A stretch of DNA of 64,000 bases, taken from Cocos nucifera (Eukaryota > Streptophyta > Magnoliopsida > Arecales > Arecaceae). The position numbers and the translations under genes were made by a program. The notes under the pieces are model-generated. The model was given only the letters and a program-made list of their open reading frames with translations, was not told the DNA's origin and ran no database searches. Every line of letters starts with the position of its first letter. The stretch's first letter is position 1. The stretch is from assembly GCA_006176705.1 (NCBI GenBank), contig QRFJ01001936.1, positions 62,001-126,000 of the forward strand, given 5' to 3'. Shown piece by piece: positions 12,780-25,374 of the stretch.

Positions 12780-13093
12780 ATAAGCAATCTAGAGAGAGAA
12801 TTTTAGAGAGAGAAAATAGGAGGAGAGAGAAAATCTTCTTTCTTCTTTTTTTTCTTGCTTTTTTTTTAAAAAAAATCTAATAATTATATTAGAGAGAGAA
12901 AATAGGAGAGAATACATCTTCTAGAAAGAGAAAATAGGATTCTAGAGAGAAAATGGTGGGAATTCAAACTCAGAGGGAGAGAGGGAAGAGAGAGAAAATA
13001 TCTCTCTCTTCTTTTCTTTCTTTCTTTTTTTTTTTTCTTTTTTCTTTTTCTTTGCTTTTTTCTTTTTTTTTTCTTTTTCTTTTTCTTCTTCTG
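12780..13093. repeat. Purine tract followed by polypyrimidine tract
   Basis: Several AGAGAGAGAAAATAGGAG-type repeats (about 12785-12990) are followed by about 100 bases of T and C (12993-13093). Frames through this tract give only Phe/Leu/Ser or Lys/Glu/Arg runs and are not genes. Confidence 0.8.
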
Positions 13094-13480
13094 CCTGCAA
13101 TTCCATTTGGAGGAACAGGGGACCGTGAGGTCCCCCTTTCTTTCTTAGATCGGAGGCGATGGCTGCTAGCCATTGGCCAATGGCAGCCCTATGATGGTGC
13201 GGCCCGGCGAATCCATACTAGTAGCCGACGGTGATCGCTGGCATTGAAAAATCAAGAAAAAGAGGGTGGAATAGGGATTTGCAAAAAGTTTTTCTTTGGC
13301 AAAGCTGGCCGATAGAGGCTTCTAGTACAATAGGAGGGAAGGGAAAAGAGAGGAGAAGGAAAGGCCGGGCTTACCTTGGTCTCTGATGACCTCTTTAATC
13401 CACTTTTCGATGAACATGGTGAAGGCTTCCATGAAGAAATTCCAGCGATCCCCATCAATTGAGCCTTGATTTTTGGGTGG

Positions 13481-13586
13481 GAAAAGAGAGAAGACTTCTT
13501 CCCTTTAAATAGATTCGGTGGGGAGGAGTGAAGGAAAAGAGAGAAGACTTCTTCCCTTTAAATAGATTCGGTGGGGAGGAGTTTCA
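13481..13586 (+). repeat. 53-bp tandem duplication containing a TATA-like motif
   Basis: The segment starting GAAAAGAGAGAAGACTTC at 13481 is repeated from 13534. Each copy contains CCCTTTAAATAG and GGTGGGGAGGAGT. It lies near the end of the split gypsy-type LTR, where the core promoter would be expected. Confidence 0.8.
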
Positions 13587-13919
13587 CTCCTCCCCGTCGT
13601 GGATTTCGACTCCGACTAGGAGTTGGTCAGGAGGGAGTCTTCTAATCTCTTTTTTTTTTGTTTGCTACTTTAAGATCCATGTTGGGGGGTTGGGGTTAAG
13701 TTGGTTGAGCCTAATTTGGGTGGGGTATTATAGAGACAGTCCTGATGGATGGTGCATAAGATCCCAATAGAGGACGTGGACAAGTATAATGGTATTCCAT
13801 GAAAGTGTTCGGGCTCTTGGAGGAGGTCATGGAGGAATCGAGAAGATAGTGGGAGAACATCTCAATGCTAGTTCTAAATCTTGAACAACAAGTTTTGATG
13901 GATTGAATTGCAAAGTTAT

Positions 13920-14930
13920 TCAAGGAATCGGGCAAACTCCAGCATGATCTAGAACCTTTTGCCCTTGCCAAGGACCATCATCTCGTTCGGTTCTAGTTTG
14001 AGGAGGATCATAATATTATATTTGGTGGGGTTCCCTAGTTTGTCATTGGCTAGCTCCTTGCAATGGAGCCTGGGTCACTGACTTCGTCCCTAGTGCTAAC
14101 TTGGTTTGATGAACGGTGATTTGGATATGTCTACTAGGGCTACGAATGGAGTATTGGCAGTTGGAGATGTTGCCGAGAATAACTTCAAAGGCTGGAAGAC
14201 CAGTGGACATGGATAAGTTCATCGACCAGTATTGGAAAATGGGATTTCAGGTGGAGCATGACTCATTGGAATCCTTGAAGCTAAGGGTTTTGATTTGGGG
14301 AGATAAAGATATTTTTTGGCAACCATTTGTGTATGAGAATGTCTCAATTGTCTGCTACTAGTGCCAACGGTTGGGCTACATCGATGATGGTACTTGTTCC
14401 CTCAAGAGGGTCTAGTGAGTGGCGGGCGGTCCTTGCAGTCAAAAAACTTCATTGCCTTCCTGATGGCTATGGAGGAAGATCTAGTGGATGGCAAGTCAAT
14501 GGCCACCATTGTAAGTGCCGCAACACAGTCCCTGGGTGGTGACCTCACACATTCGGCAACCACATCCAGCTAGGGCTCCGACCAAGTTGAGGAAGGAGGA
14601 TGAATCCAACTTGGACTCTTTAGGCCCAAACTCATCTCCCTCCTACCCGAGTTCATCGAGGTTGCTGGAGAGTCTTCCAAGCTCACCACTAGATTTTGAT
14701 GGGTGGTAGAAGACCATGAATTTTGCCTGTCGGTGCTCACTCAAGAAGAATAATGGTGATCCCGATCTAGGCTGAATCAACTCAGTTAAGCCAGGGTTCG
14801 GGGTTCAGGTTCTAGGTAGTCAATGACGTGGGCTTAAGTCACAAGAGGTGACTCATGATGTGCTGCCACCTTTTTTCTAGGGCTAGGAGTTGGGGGTAGC
14901 AAGGTCTTGGACTTTTAGGGTTTGGGTGGC
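13920..14930 (+). pseudogene. L1-type LINE ORF1 remnant
   Basis: The frames here read like the plant LINE ORF1 protein, an RNA-binding nucleocapsid-like protein of the retrotransposition particle. Visible in order are a CHW..APCNGAWVTDF segment, a WICLLGLRMEYW segment (family form W.RLPGLP.EYW), GRPVDMDKF, and a FWQPFVYENVSIVCY segment leading into a zinc knuckle whose next cysteines are interrupted by a stop. Frameshifts separate the parts. No endonuclease or reverse transcriptase domain follows, because element B inserts at 14931. The DNA from 13738 to 13920 may be more of the same element but is not readable. It is a dead fragment. Confidence 0.65.
14926..14930. repeat. Left target-site duplication of element B
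   Basis: GTGGC precedes the LTR start. The right copy at 25370-25374 is ATGGC, with one mismatch. Confidence 0.6.
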
Positions 14931-17218
14931 TGTTAGATATGTGTTCCCTAGAAGCCAGAATTGGCTAACACTTGTAATACACATCAAAATATAAAATTAT
15001 AATTTTGACTATAAATAATAAAATGGATTATTTTCTATCACAATGTGTATTTGAAAGTGTTTGTGATACATCCATTGAGTTAATGGTAATAATAGTTCAT
15101 ATTTTCAAGAGTTGAAAATTTAAGACATGAATTTTCATTATTAACTCATAAAATGCTTTCGATCATAGGATCATCATAAGGATGGTGAATGATCCAGAAG
15201 GTTGGTGTACGATCGCTTTTTTAAGATATTTGAGTCTTAAGTCTATGGTGTAGAGACATCGGAATGAGAGTACAGATACTCGTTAAAGAATGAGGGCACT
15301 GAGCGTGACCACCTCAAGCAGTCATCAGGAAGTCTAACTTATCGTCAATGACTGGCTCGAAGCTGCAGTGATGTGTCTGGTTCTTTGACCTGAGGTGCAT
15401 CGGTAGTTTACCTTGAGGGTGTTATAGTTTGACTACACCATAACTCGAACTGCTAGCCATTCAGAATCTTGAGGTGTATGTTGGCTATAGCATGTTCACT
15501 GTACGAATTGGATTGCACCAATAGGAGATCTATTTACCTCGATAGATGAGAAGTAGCCCTATGATGATCATGAGAATCAAGTCCATAAACCCATGGCCAC
15601 GGTAGAGTGAAATGATAGAAAGAGTTTCTATTTGAGTTTTTACATCGGACTTGAATCGAATGATTAATTCATATGATGGAAATTAGGGTTTGACGAGATC
15701 ACCTTAATCCTAATCCGATTGGAGCTCAAGATGGAGGAATTTGATCATATAAGTAACTACATCGAGAGGTTCATTTTTAGTTCTTATGGGTTACGACCAT
15801 ATGCTGCTAGGTGTGACTGATGAATTTTGAGAGCAATTAGAATGATTTAGATGATCGATCATACTAGTTGTCTGAATTAGAAAAGTTCTGATCCATCAAA
15901 AGGTATTTCGATGATGGCAATGATAGAGATCATGATATATCTCATTACCATACGGAACTGAACCTAACTGGATCACAGAAATAAGGGTTTAGATTTGGAT
16001 ATCATCAATTGGACTAATCCAGTTCAATTGATTTGAATAAAATTTAATTGGATTCAAGAAAATCATGCTAGCACATGATTGAGCCTGATATTCTCCTTCA
16101 ACAATCATTAAAAGTTGTCTCGACTGAGCCAAATATGTTTTGGCTCACTCAAAAACCTTTACTTGGTCTGACTGGAGCTTGTCCAGGTCAGAAAAGGGTT
16201 GTCTTAATTTATAAGATAAATTTGTGATAATACTTGCCATTTTTCATCACCTGCTAAATCTTATTTTTTGACTTTGGTCAAACATTGACTTTTGATACTT
16301 AGACAACTGCCCATGTGTCATGCACCCATAGAAGAGTAGATGGGGCTTTGTCCTCCTACTAAAAGGAGGAAAGGGAGGGGGTGCATGCTTAGGGAGGCGT
16401 GCACCCAAAGAGGATAAAGGTTGGAGTCCCATACGGATGGGACTCTAGTCGCTTCATCCGCTCTACTTGGGTGGCGCCAAAAACTCTTCTATGACCAATC
16501 TTGGTGCCACCTAAGGAGATTTATGTGGAACTCTAATCTGATTAGATCAAATGATGTCATCCCACTAAATAGATTTAGATCTGATTGCACGAAGAGCCAT
16601 GATTGAACGGGATGATGTGGCACTGCATGCGCAGCAGGGTCTATATAAACCCTGTCTGCACCCAAGATTGAGAGCTTCTACCCTTTGCCCATGCCACATA
16701 GCCTCTCTCTCTCCTTCTCCATGCCTCCTTTAAATTCCCTCTCTCCTCTCCATGCCCAAAAGATTTTGGGCTTCAGTTTAATGTGATCCAACCAAGAAAA
16801 AGATGACAAGAAAGCAAGAAGGCAGCACTGCTGCAAGAGACAACACCCGATCTTCAAAAGATATTTTGAAGATCTTCAAGATCAGATCTAGATCTGATCT
16901 TTGGAGTATAGATTGAGAAGAAGAAGATCTCCAGATCCTGCCTAAGTGGTTATTGATAGAGGCCAGGCACTTACGTGGCTACATCCAGAATCTCAGGCAA
17001 ATATCAGGATCATCACAGAGTAATAGAATTACCCATAATAAGGTATAATTAAATTAGATTTAATTTAATTTATTTTTATTTTATTATATTAGATCAATAA
17101 AATTAGATCTGAAGAGTCTTAAATTTAATTTGGATCTAAGTAAATTTTTTTTGAAATATCTCTCTTGATCTAATCAGATCTGAACGAATCTGATCCAAAA
17201 AATAAGATTTTTCCTTCA
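14931..17218 (+). repeat. 5' LTR of element B
   Basis: This 2288-bp LTR runs from TGTTAGATATGTG to TTTCCTTCA. It contains a TATA box at 16642-16649. Short frames inside it (for example 16247-16606) are LTR sequence. Confidence 0.9.
16642..16649 (+). promoter_or_regulatory. TATA box of element B 5' LTR
   Basis: TATATAAA lies within GGGTCTATATAAACCCTG, a phrase conserved in the 3' LTR (24795) and, with changes, in element C (28060). The RNA start would be expected about 30 bases further on. Confidence 0.6.
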
Positions 17219-19093
17219 ACCGGTATTAGAGCCAGGTTCTAGAATTATTTAGATCTAATTTTAATATAATTTTGATCTGATAATTAGATGATTTTAGATA
17301 TCATATTAGAAGTGATTAGATCTAAAATTAAAAATTTAAAAAATTAAATAATCTAGATCTAAGATGTATGAAATGCATGACTAGACTTGGATTAGAATTG
17401 TTCTATGTGTAGTCTAGGATGATCATAGTTTTAATTTGATTAACTATAATTTTAGATCTATTTATTTACTATTTTTTGATATTATAAATATTATAATTAG
17501 ATATAAAAAAGTAAAAAATAAATTTATTTAATTTTATTCATATGAGATATGATTGATGCATGTTTAGACTAGTTGTAGAATAGTTCTATAAAGTTGTCTA
17601 GAATAAAGTTAATTTGATATGATCAAATATAAATTTTATTTTTTAGATGTTTATAAGATAATTTAGATATGAAATCATGCATGATATGATACATGAGATG
17701 TATGCAAAACATGTTTTTAAGTTAGATCAATTTATATATGTGATATATATGTAGATCTAACTAGTTTTACAGATTCATCATATTTTTGATTAAGGCATTC
17801 CCCTTGGCTGTCTGGTCATAAGAATAAAGAAGCATTTAAAGGCCCTCTCCTTCAATTCAATGGAGTGTTCTTATGATGTGTAGGGGTGCTACGTATTCAT
17901 CCTTAATAAGAAATTAAAAACTTATTTTCTGCAAAATCCTAGATCCTAAAATCCTAAGATTTTATTTATATGTTTTATTTATGAATCCTAAACTTAATTA
18001 AGAATTAAGATTATGAAATATATTAGATCTAAAATTGAGAATTTTTAGATCTAAGGCATATTCATAAAATTGAGTTCGGGCTTGGGTAGCTCAAGTAGGT
18101 CTAACGATTGATCAAACCGAATTAAGACTCGATTAGATGGAATTAAGAGTGCTTAAATTGACCAACCTAATAGGATTAAGTCTGGGTCAAGATCGAGTCA
18201 CACGAGTGATTGATCAAGTTAAGACCTAATTAGGCTCAGTGGTTAGAGTTTGGATGATAAGCTAATCTGATTGGTTCTGGCTCAATAATTTAGTGTCTAA
18301 GGTAAGTTTGGCAGATATGACTGACTGATTTTTAGTTGGGAGCTACTCGACTCGAATGCATTCTTGTTGAGTTAATGGCATATCCCTTCCATTGGTCTCA
18401 CTTACCTGACCATATTTGTTGGCTCAATCTTGATCTAAGGTGGCTAATGATCCAAGCTAATCCATGCCATTAGGTTAGTCATAATAGTTATGATTATGTC
18501 AAGTCAAGTATAAAGAGATCTAAATCAAATCTTTCTAAAAAAATATTAAGTCTAAGGTCTTTCACCATTATAGATGTGCAGGCTCTTACTGAAGTTGATT
18601 GTTCTCGGCTAGTCATAGTGGTTCAGTTGCATCAAAAAGATGCAACCATGTCTATTAGGCATTAGATGCTATGGGCTGGAGGATGGATTGGGCTTAATAT
18701 TTTGGATATAGTGAGAGATCCAATTAGGAATCCAATCTATGCAAATGGTGGGTCCGACTTAACTAAGGAGTGAATCAATATTTCAGGCATGGTGAGATTC
18801 ATGAATTAGAGACCAAGAGTGGGTGCACCATGATTAGAGAATCATTAGACAAGAGTTGTTCACTCATTGGCTAACCCATCACCAATAACTTTTAGGTGAG
18901 GTGATGAGTCAGTTGGTGGGACTGCAGCATCTACTAAAAATTATTAATCATGAAGATTTTTGTATCTCTACAGAGGAAGTGTAGGGATCCAAGAAAATAG
19001 TGGAAGCTAATTTGTTTAAAAATCAAATCTCTAAACAAATTATCAAGTTTTAATTACAAAATCTAACTAGAAGCTTTGACTCTCTATAGAAAA
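17219..19093 (+). mobile_element. Primer-binding site and 5' leader of element B
   Basis: A decayed primer-binding site (CCGGTATTAGAGCC, 17220-17233) follows the LTR. The leader is about 1.87 kb. Most is AT-rich and non-coding. From about 18580 to 18775 it holds a frame of ~65 codons that is also recognisable in A and C. It has an internal stop here. Confidence 0.75.
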
Positions 19094-19895
19094 ATGTCTG
19101 CATCCAATCCACTAGCCCGTATCCTAGATGCCCATAGACTGACCGGATCCAATTACAAGGATTGGCTTCGAAACTTCAAAATTATTTTGGGTTTCGAGAA
19201 GTTAACTCATGTATTGGACCAGGATCCTCCACCTTACCAACCCATCCATCCGCTAAACAGAGAGCATCTTTTGATAAATGGATGGATGAAGATAACAAGA
19301 TCAGATACTACATGTTGGGCTCGATGTCTGATGAGCTTCAGCACCAACATGAAGATATCAAAACTATCAATCAAATGTTGGCTCACCTATAAGAGTTGCT
19401 TGGTGAACAGAGTCACACAGCCAAATATCAGATCACTAAACATCTTTTTAAGGCTAAAATGCATGATGGACAGTCAATCCAAGATCATTATCTGATGATG
19501 ATCAAGGACTTGAAAGAACTTGAGAAGCTCGAAGTGATGTTAGACCAGGATCTGTAGAATGACATAATTCTGCAATCCTTGATGCGTATGGATAGTTCAT
19601 TATGAACTACTATATGCATAAACTTCAGAGTACTCTGGCTAAACTAATAAACATACTGGTTATTGCTGAGCTTTCTATGAAAGATTCTAAAGGCTCAGTA
19701 CTTGCTATGGAATGAACTTCTTCTAAGAGAAAGTTTTTTGGAAAGAAGAAGAAATCTGTGAAAAGGCAGAAGGTGGAAAGAAGATGAAGGCAGAGTTGAA
19801 GAAGAAGGTTGCTGATAAAGAAAAGTATTTTCATTATAACAGAGATGGTCATCGAAAGCGAAACTATCATATATACCTAGCCACCCTAAAGAATA
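19094..19895 (+). pseudogene. gag: Copia gag remnant, element B
   Basis: Gag forms the virus-like particle. The ATG at 19094 begins MSASNPLARILDAHRLTGSN, which matches the start in element C and reads like the UBN2-type gag of plant copia elements (NYKDWLRNF, later KWMDEDNKIRYYML). Frameshifts near 19230 and stops at about 19390 and 19555 break it. Near the C-end the zinc-knuckle equivalent (19826-19870, YFHYNRDGHRKRNY) has lost all its cysteines, each position showing Tyr. A basic stretch rich in Lys precedes it. It cannot make a working protein. Confidence 0.85.
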
Positions 19896-22800
19896 AGAAG
19901 GAGACAGATCCTTTTGGAGGTATGCTCGTTATTGAATCTAATCTTACAATTTCTTCTGCATCCAGTTGGATGCTTGACTCTGATTCTAGTGCTCATTTGT
20001 GCATTTTCATATAGGATCTTGAGGATAGTAGAAGGTGGACGGATGGTGAGATGATCCTATGCATCAGAAATGGAGCAAGAGTTGCTATTGTGGTCGTGGG
20101 AACCTACCCTCTTCAACCACTATCTAGCTTAGATTTAGTACTTAGGGATTGTTACTATGTGCCTGCTGCAAGCAGAAATTTAATTTCTATTTCTTGTTTA
20201 GCACTAGAAGGCTATGTAATTAGTTTTCTTAAGGACTATTGTAATATTCTTTATGAAAGAAATAAAATTGCAAGTGATTTTCTCATTAACGGTCTCTATC
20301 AGTTACATATTGATGTATCTATCTTTAATATCAAGCAAAATGTGAATGCCATAAGATCAAAATAACCTAGGGATAGTCCAAATGATAGGTATCTATGACA
20401 CCTAAGGCTAGGTCATATAGCAGAAGATAGAATTAATAAATTGAAGAAAATCGAACTATTGAGTCCATTGACATCTGAGTCATATCCAATTTGTAAATTA
20501 TGTCTTCATGGCAAAATGACTAAGCTCCCTTTTATGGGACATAGGGAAAGGGCCATAGATCTATTTGCTCTAGTACATACTGATATGTGCGGCCCATTTG
20601 ATGTGCCGGCTAGAGGCAATTTTGTATACTTTATAATCTTTATTGATGATTTATCTCAGTATGGGTATGTGTATCTTATGAGACACAAGTCTGAAGCTTT
20701 TGAAAAGTTCAAGGAATTCAGATATGAAGTAGAAAAGCAAACTGAAAAATCTATTAAGGTTCTTCGATCAGATGAAGGAGGTGAATACTTTAGTCGAGAA
20801 TTCTAAACTATCTTAAGCAAAATGGCATAGTCTCTTAATGGACTCCACCTAGAACATCTCAACTCAATAGGATTTCAGAATGGAGGAATCAGACCCTATT
20901 AGATATGGTTCGATCCATGATGAGCTTCACAGATCTTCTTGGTTTTCTTTGGAGACATAGTCTATTAACTGCTATATATATACTGAATAGGGTTTCCTCT
21001 AAAATTATTTCTACCACATCGTATGAGATATGGCATGGTAAGAAATCAGGTTTGAGTCATCTCAGAATTTGGGATTGTCTGGCTCATATTAAAAGACAAC
21101 AAATGGACAGGTTAGAGTATAGGACCTTTCGAGCTCGATTTATAGGGTATCCTAAAAAGTCATTAGGATATTATTTCTATATTCCAGAAGACCACAATGT
21201 GATTGTGAGTTGACATACCATCTTTCTTGAAAAATAGTTTATTCAAGATAGTGGCATTGGAAAGCAGATCAAGCTCGAGGAGAAAGTCTCACAAGAGCAA
21301 TGAGCTAAGGACCCTATGGAATCAAATCAGGTTGAGCCAATACAATCACTACCTCCTCCACCTCGTAGATCCGAAAGGGTCTCCCATCCTCCTGAGAGGT
21401 ACTTAGGTACTATTTCAAAGAAAGTAGAAAAAATGTTCCTCGTAGGTAATGGGGTTCATGGTGATGATCCCAAAATTCTATGAATGAGGACGATATCAGA
21501 TATCGACTCCGAGAAATGGTTAGAGGCAATGAAGTCAGAAATTGACTCGATGCACTCAAACCAAGTCTGGACCTTGGTAGATCCATCAGAAGGTATAGTA
21601 CCTATTGGATGTAAATGGATCTTACAAGAGAAAAGATTGGTGCAGATGAGAATGTGGAGACATTCAAAGCTAGATTAGTGGCAAAAGGTTATAGTCAACG
21701 CGAAGGCATTGACTATCAGGATACCTTTTTGCCTAGTAGCTATGCTAAAATCCATTCGCACATTGCTTGCTATTGCAGCCTATTTCGATTATGAAATATG
21801 GCAAATGGAATGTGAAAATGGCATTCTTAAATGGATATCTTGAGGAAGATATCTATATGGAACAGCCGCTAGGTTTCACATCCAGTGATACTGATCACAA
21901 AGTTATGCAAGCTGCAAAGGTCCATATATGGACTTAAGCAAGCATCTCGAGGCTGGAATACTCATTTTAATGATGTGATCAAATTATTTGGTTTCATCAA
22001 AAATGAAGGAGGAACCATGTGTTTTCAAAAAAGGATCAGTGGGAGCGCTATTGTCTTCCTCGTACTGTACGTGGATGACATCCTCCTTATTGGAAATGAT
22101 ATTCCCATGTTGACCATAGTTAAAATGTGGTTATCTAAAGAATTCTCCATGAAAGACCTAGGAGAAGCATCCTTTATTCTAGGAATTAAGGTCTATAGAG
22201 ATAGACCGAATAGGATGCTAGGACTTTCACAGAAGATGTACATAGAGGAAGTACTAAAGAGGTTTAGTATGGAAAACTCTAAGAGGGGATTAATACCCTT
22301 CAGACATGGTATTCATCTTTCCAAGAAGATGTGCCCTAGCACACCTGAGGAAATAGAATGCATGAGCAAGATCCCTTATGCTTCTGCAATAGGGAGCCTC
22401 ATGTATGCCATGCTATGTACACGACCTGATATAGCCCATGCTGTGAGTGTCACAAGCAGATATCAGTCAAATCCAGGTGAAGAACACTGGACTTCTGTGA
22501 AATGTATCCTTAAGTACTTAAGAAGAACTAAGGATATGATGTTGGTCTTTGGTAATGGAGAACTCCAAGTCCAGGGATATACAGACTCGGATTTTATGTC
22601 CGATATAGATGATCGAAAGTCGACATCTGGAAAGTCTGTTTGTGTGTAATGGTGGTGCTGTCAGTTGGAAGAGTTTCAAGCAAGACAGTGATAGCAGATT
22701 CCACCATGGAAAGCAGAAGTATATCACTGCATCAGAAGCTGCGAAGGAAGCATTCTGGTATAAGAAGTTTGCTATAGAAATTGGAGTGATGCCATCAGAT

Positions 22801-23030
22801 GCCATTTCTCTGTACTGCGACAATAATGGCGCCATAGCCCTTGCTAAGGAGCCAAGGTCTCACCAAAAATTCAAGCACATCGAGCGACGATACCACCTCA
22901 TCCATGATTACCTCGAGAAAGGATTATGTCGAGGTCAAGAGAGTCAACTCCATAGATAATGTGGCAGACCCACTTCACAAAGCCATTGGGCCAGCAGAAG
23001 ATCGAAGCCCACCTTGAGAAGATGGGAACT
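19896..23030 (+). pseudogene. pol: Copia pol remnant, element B (PR-INT-RT-RH)
   Basis: The domain order is visible. The aspartic protease active site at 19976 reads DSDSSAHL, where the family has DSG, so the glycine is lost. The GAG-pre-integrase zinc region runs 20400-20515 (HLRLGH, later CKLC). The integrase core has HTDMCGPF (about 20575) and RSDEGGEY (about 20767). The reverse transcriptase follows, with WLEAMKSEIDSM near 21520 and an intact YVDD at 22068-22079. RNase H begins with GYTDSDF near 22578 and ends with HQKFKHIERR. Stops and frameshifts occur in most domains, for example near 20805, 21215, 21480, 21678 and 22650. Integrase precedes RT, which defines Ty1/copia. Confidence 0.9.
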
Positions 23031-23055
23031 TAGACTTGTAGCCAATTGGCTTTAG

Positions 23056-23069
23056 GTCAAGTGGGAGTT
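23056..23069 (+). other. Polypurine tract of element B
   Basis: GTCAAGTGGGAGTT lies just before the TGTTAGATATG of the 3' LTR. Element C has lost this stretch. Confidence 0.55.
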
Positions 23070-25369
23070 TGTTAGATATGTGTGCCCTAGAAGCCAGAAT
23101 TGGCTGACACTTGTAATACACTTCTAAGGCAAAATTATAATTTTGACTATAAATAATAAAATGGATTATTTTCTATCACATATGTGTATTTGAAAGTGTC
23201 TGTGATACATCCCTTGAGTTAATGGTAATGATAGTTTCATATTTTCAAGAGTTGAAAATTTAAGACATGAATTTTCATTATTAACTCATAAAATGCTCCC
23301 GACCATAGGATCATCATGAGGATGGTGATTGATCCGGAAGGTTGGTGTACAATCGCTTCTTTAGAATAGATGAGTCTTGAGTCTATGGTGTAGAGACACC
23401 AGAGCGAGAGTACAGGTACTCGTTAGAGAACGAGGGCACTGAGCGTGACCACCTCGAGTAGTCATTAGAAAGTCTACCTTCTTATCAATGACTGACTCGA
23501 AGCTGCAGTGGTGTGTCTGGTTCTTTGACCTGAGGTGCATCGGCAGTTCACCTTGAGGGTGTTATAGTTTGACTACACCATAACTCGATCTCCTAGCCAT
23601 TCGAAACTCTGAGGTGTATGTTGGCTATAGCATGTTCATTGTAGGAATTGGATTGCACAAATAGGGAATCTATCTACCTCGGTAGATGAGGAGCAGCCCT
23701 ATGATGATCATGAGAATCAAGTCCATAAGCCCATGGCCATGGCAGAGTGAAATAATAGAAAGAGTTTCTATTAGAGTTTTCACATTCGGACTTGAATCGA
23801 ATGATTAATTCATATGATGAAAATTAGGAGTTTGACGAGATTCACCTTAACCCTAATCTGATTCGGGGCTCAAGATAGAAGAACTTAATCACACAGGTAA
23901 GCTGCACCAAGAGGTTCGCATTTAGTTCTGATGGGTTGCCACCATATACTGCTAGGTGTCACTGGTGGATTTTGGGAGCAATTAGAATGATTTGGATGAT
24001 CGATCATTACTAGTTGTCTGAATCAGAAAAGTTCTGATCCATCGAAAGGTGAGTTTCGATGATGTCGATGATAGAGATCATGACATATCCCATTACCATA
24101 TGAAACTGAACCTAACTAGGATCACACAAACAAGGGTTTGGAATCTGGATGATCATCAATTAGACTAATCCAGTTCAATTGATTTGAATAAGATTCAATT
24201 AGGTTCAAGAAAATCGTGCTAGCACTCGATTGAACCTAACGTTCTTCTTTCAACAATCATTAAAAGTTGTCTCGACTGAGCCAAATATATTTGGCTCACT
24301 CAAAAAACCTTTACTTGGTCTAACTGGAGCTTGTCCAGATCATAAAAGGGTTGTCTTAAGTTATAAGATAAATTTAAGACAACACTTGCCATTTTTCATC
24401 ACCTACTAAATCTTGTTCTTTGACTTTGATCAAACATTGACTTTTGGCACTTACACAACTGCCCATCTATCATGCACCCATAGGAGAGTAGATGGGGCTT
24501 TGTCCCCCTGCTAAAAGGAGGAAAGGTAGGAGGCGCAAGCCTAGGGAGGCGTGCACCTAAAGAGGATAAATATTGAAGTCCCATACGAATGGGACTCCAG
24601 TTGCTTCATCCTCTCTACTTGGGTGGCACCAAAGACTCTTCTTAGACCAGCCTTGATTCCACCTAAAGAGGTTTATGAGGGACTCTAATTTGATTGGATC
24701 AGATGATATCATCCAATCAATTAGATTTAGATCTGATTGCACAAAGAGCCATGATTGGTTGGGATGATGTGGCATTGCATGGCGCAGCAGGGTCTATATA
24801 AACCCTATCTGTGCCCAAGATTGAGAGCTTCTGCCCTTTGCCCATGCCACATAGCCTCTCTCTCTTCTTCTCCATGCCTCCTTTAGATTCCCTCTCTCCT
24901 CTCCATGCTCAAAAGGTTTTGGGCTTCAGTTTGGTGCGATCCAAGCAAGAAAAAGACGATAAGAAAGCAAGAAGACAGCACTGCTGCAAGAGACAATACC
25001 CGATCTTCAAAAGGCATTTTGAAGATCTTTAAGATCAGATCTAGATCTAATCTTTAGAGTATAGATTTAGAAGAAGAAGATCTCTAGATCCTATTCGAGT
25101 GGATATTGGTAGAGGCCTAGCGCTTGCATGGCTACATCCAGAACCTCAGGCAAACATCAGGATCATCATAGGTAATAGGATTATCCATAATGAGATATAA
25201 TTAAATTAGATTTAATTTAATTTATTTTTATTTTATTTTATTAGATTAATAAAATTAGATCTGAAGAATCTCAGATCTGATTTGGATCTAAGAGAAAATT
25301 TTTGAAATATCCCTCTTGATCTAATCAGATCTGAACGATCTTGACCTGGAAAATAGGGTTTTTCCTTCA
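23070..25369 (+). repeat. 3' LTR of element B
   Basis: This LTR is 2300 bp and matches 14931-17218 along its length, with scattered substitutions and small indels. A TATA box copy is at 24795-24802. Confidence 0.9.
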
Positions 25370-25374
25370 ATGGC
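25370..25374. repeat. Right target-site duplication of element B
   Basis: ATGGC here corresponds to GTGGC at 14926-14930. One base differs. Confidence 0.55.

Larger units (their letters stand above)
4379..13732 (+). mobile_element. Probable gypsy-type LTR split by element A
   Basis: The left part (4379-5096) begins TGTCATGCCCCC and continues with a phrase around AGATCTCGAGCCGAGGG, a style seen at the start of large plant gypsy (Del/Tekay-like) LTRs. The right part (11776-13732) ends GGGTGGGGTATTATA, the matching LTR-end style (normally TATTACA). Removing element A with one copy of its target duplication leaves about 2.67 kb of continuous sequence. The flanking 5-mers TTAAT and GAGAC do not match, and I see no primer-binding site after 13732. 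It may be a solo or truncated LTR. Pyrimidine-rich tracts and a duplicated TATA-like segment lie in the right part. Confidence 0.45.
14931..25369 (+). mobile_element. Element B: full-length Ty1/copia retrotransposon
   Basis: It is 10.4 kb with two LTRs of about 2.3 kb, a primer-binding site after the 5' LTR, gag, then protease-integrase-reverse transcriptase-RNase H, the Ty1/copia order, and a purine tract before the 3' LTR. The LTRs start TGTTAGATATGTG and end TTTCCTTCA. The coding region carries many stops and frameshifts, so it is not autonomous today. It has inserted into a LINE ORF1 remnant. A near-perfect 5-bp duplication flanks it. It belongs to the same family as A and C. Confidence 0.9.

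Noticed and set aside
12953..13234. Open frames through the polypyrimidine tract on both strands
   Set aside because: They are low-complexity Phe/Leu/Ser or Lys/Glu/Arg translations without any domain.
19625..19870. Antisense frame opposite gag of B, and similar ones at 31048-31426 and 31934-32182
   Set aside because: They are mirror frames of gag-pol with no independent domain, unlike the antisense genes of G and F.
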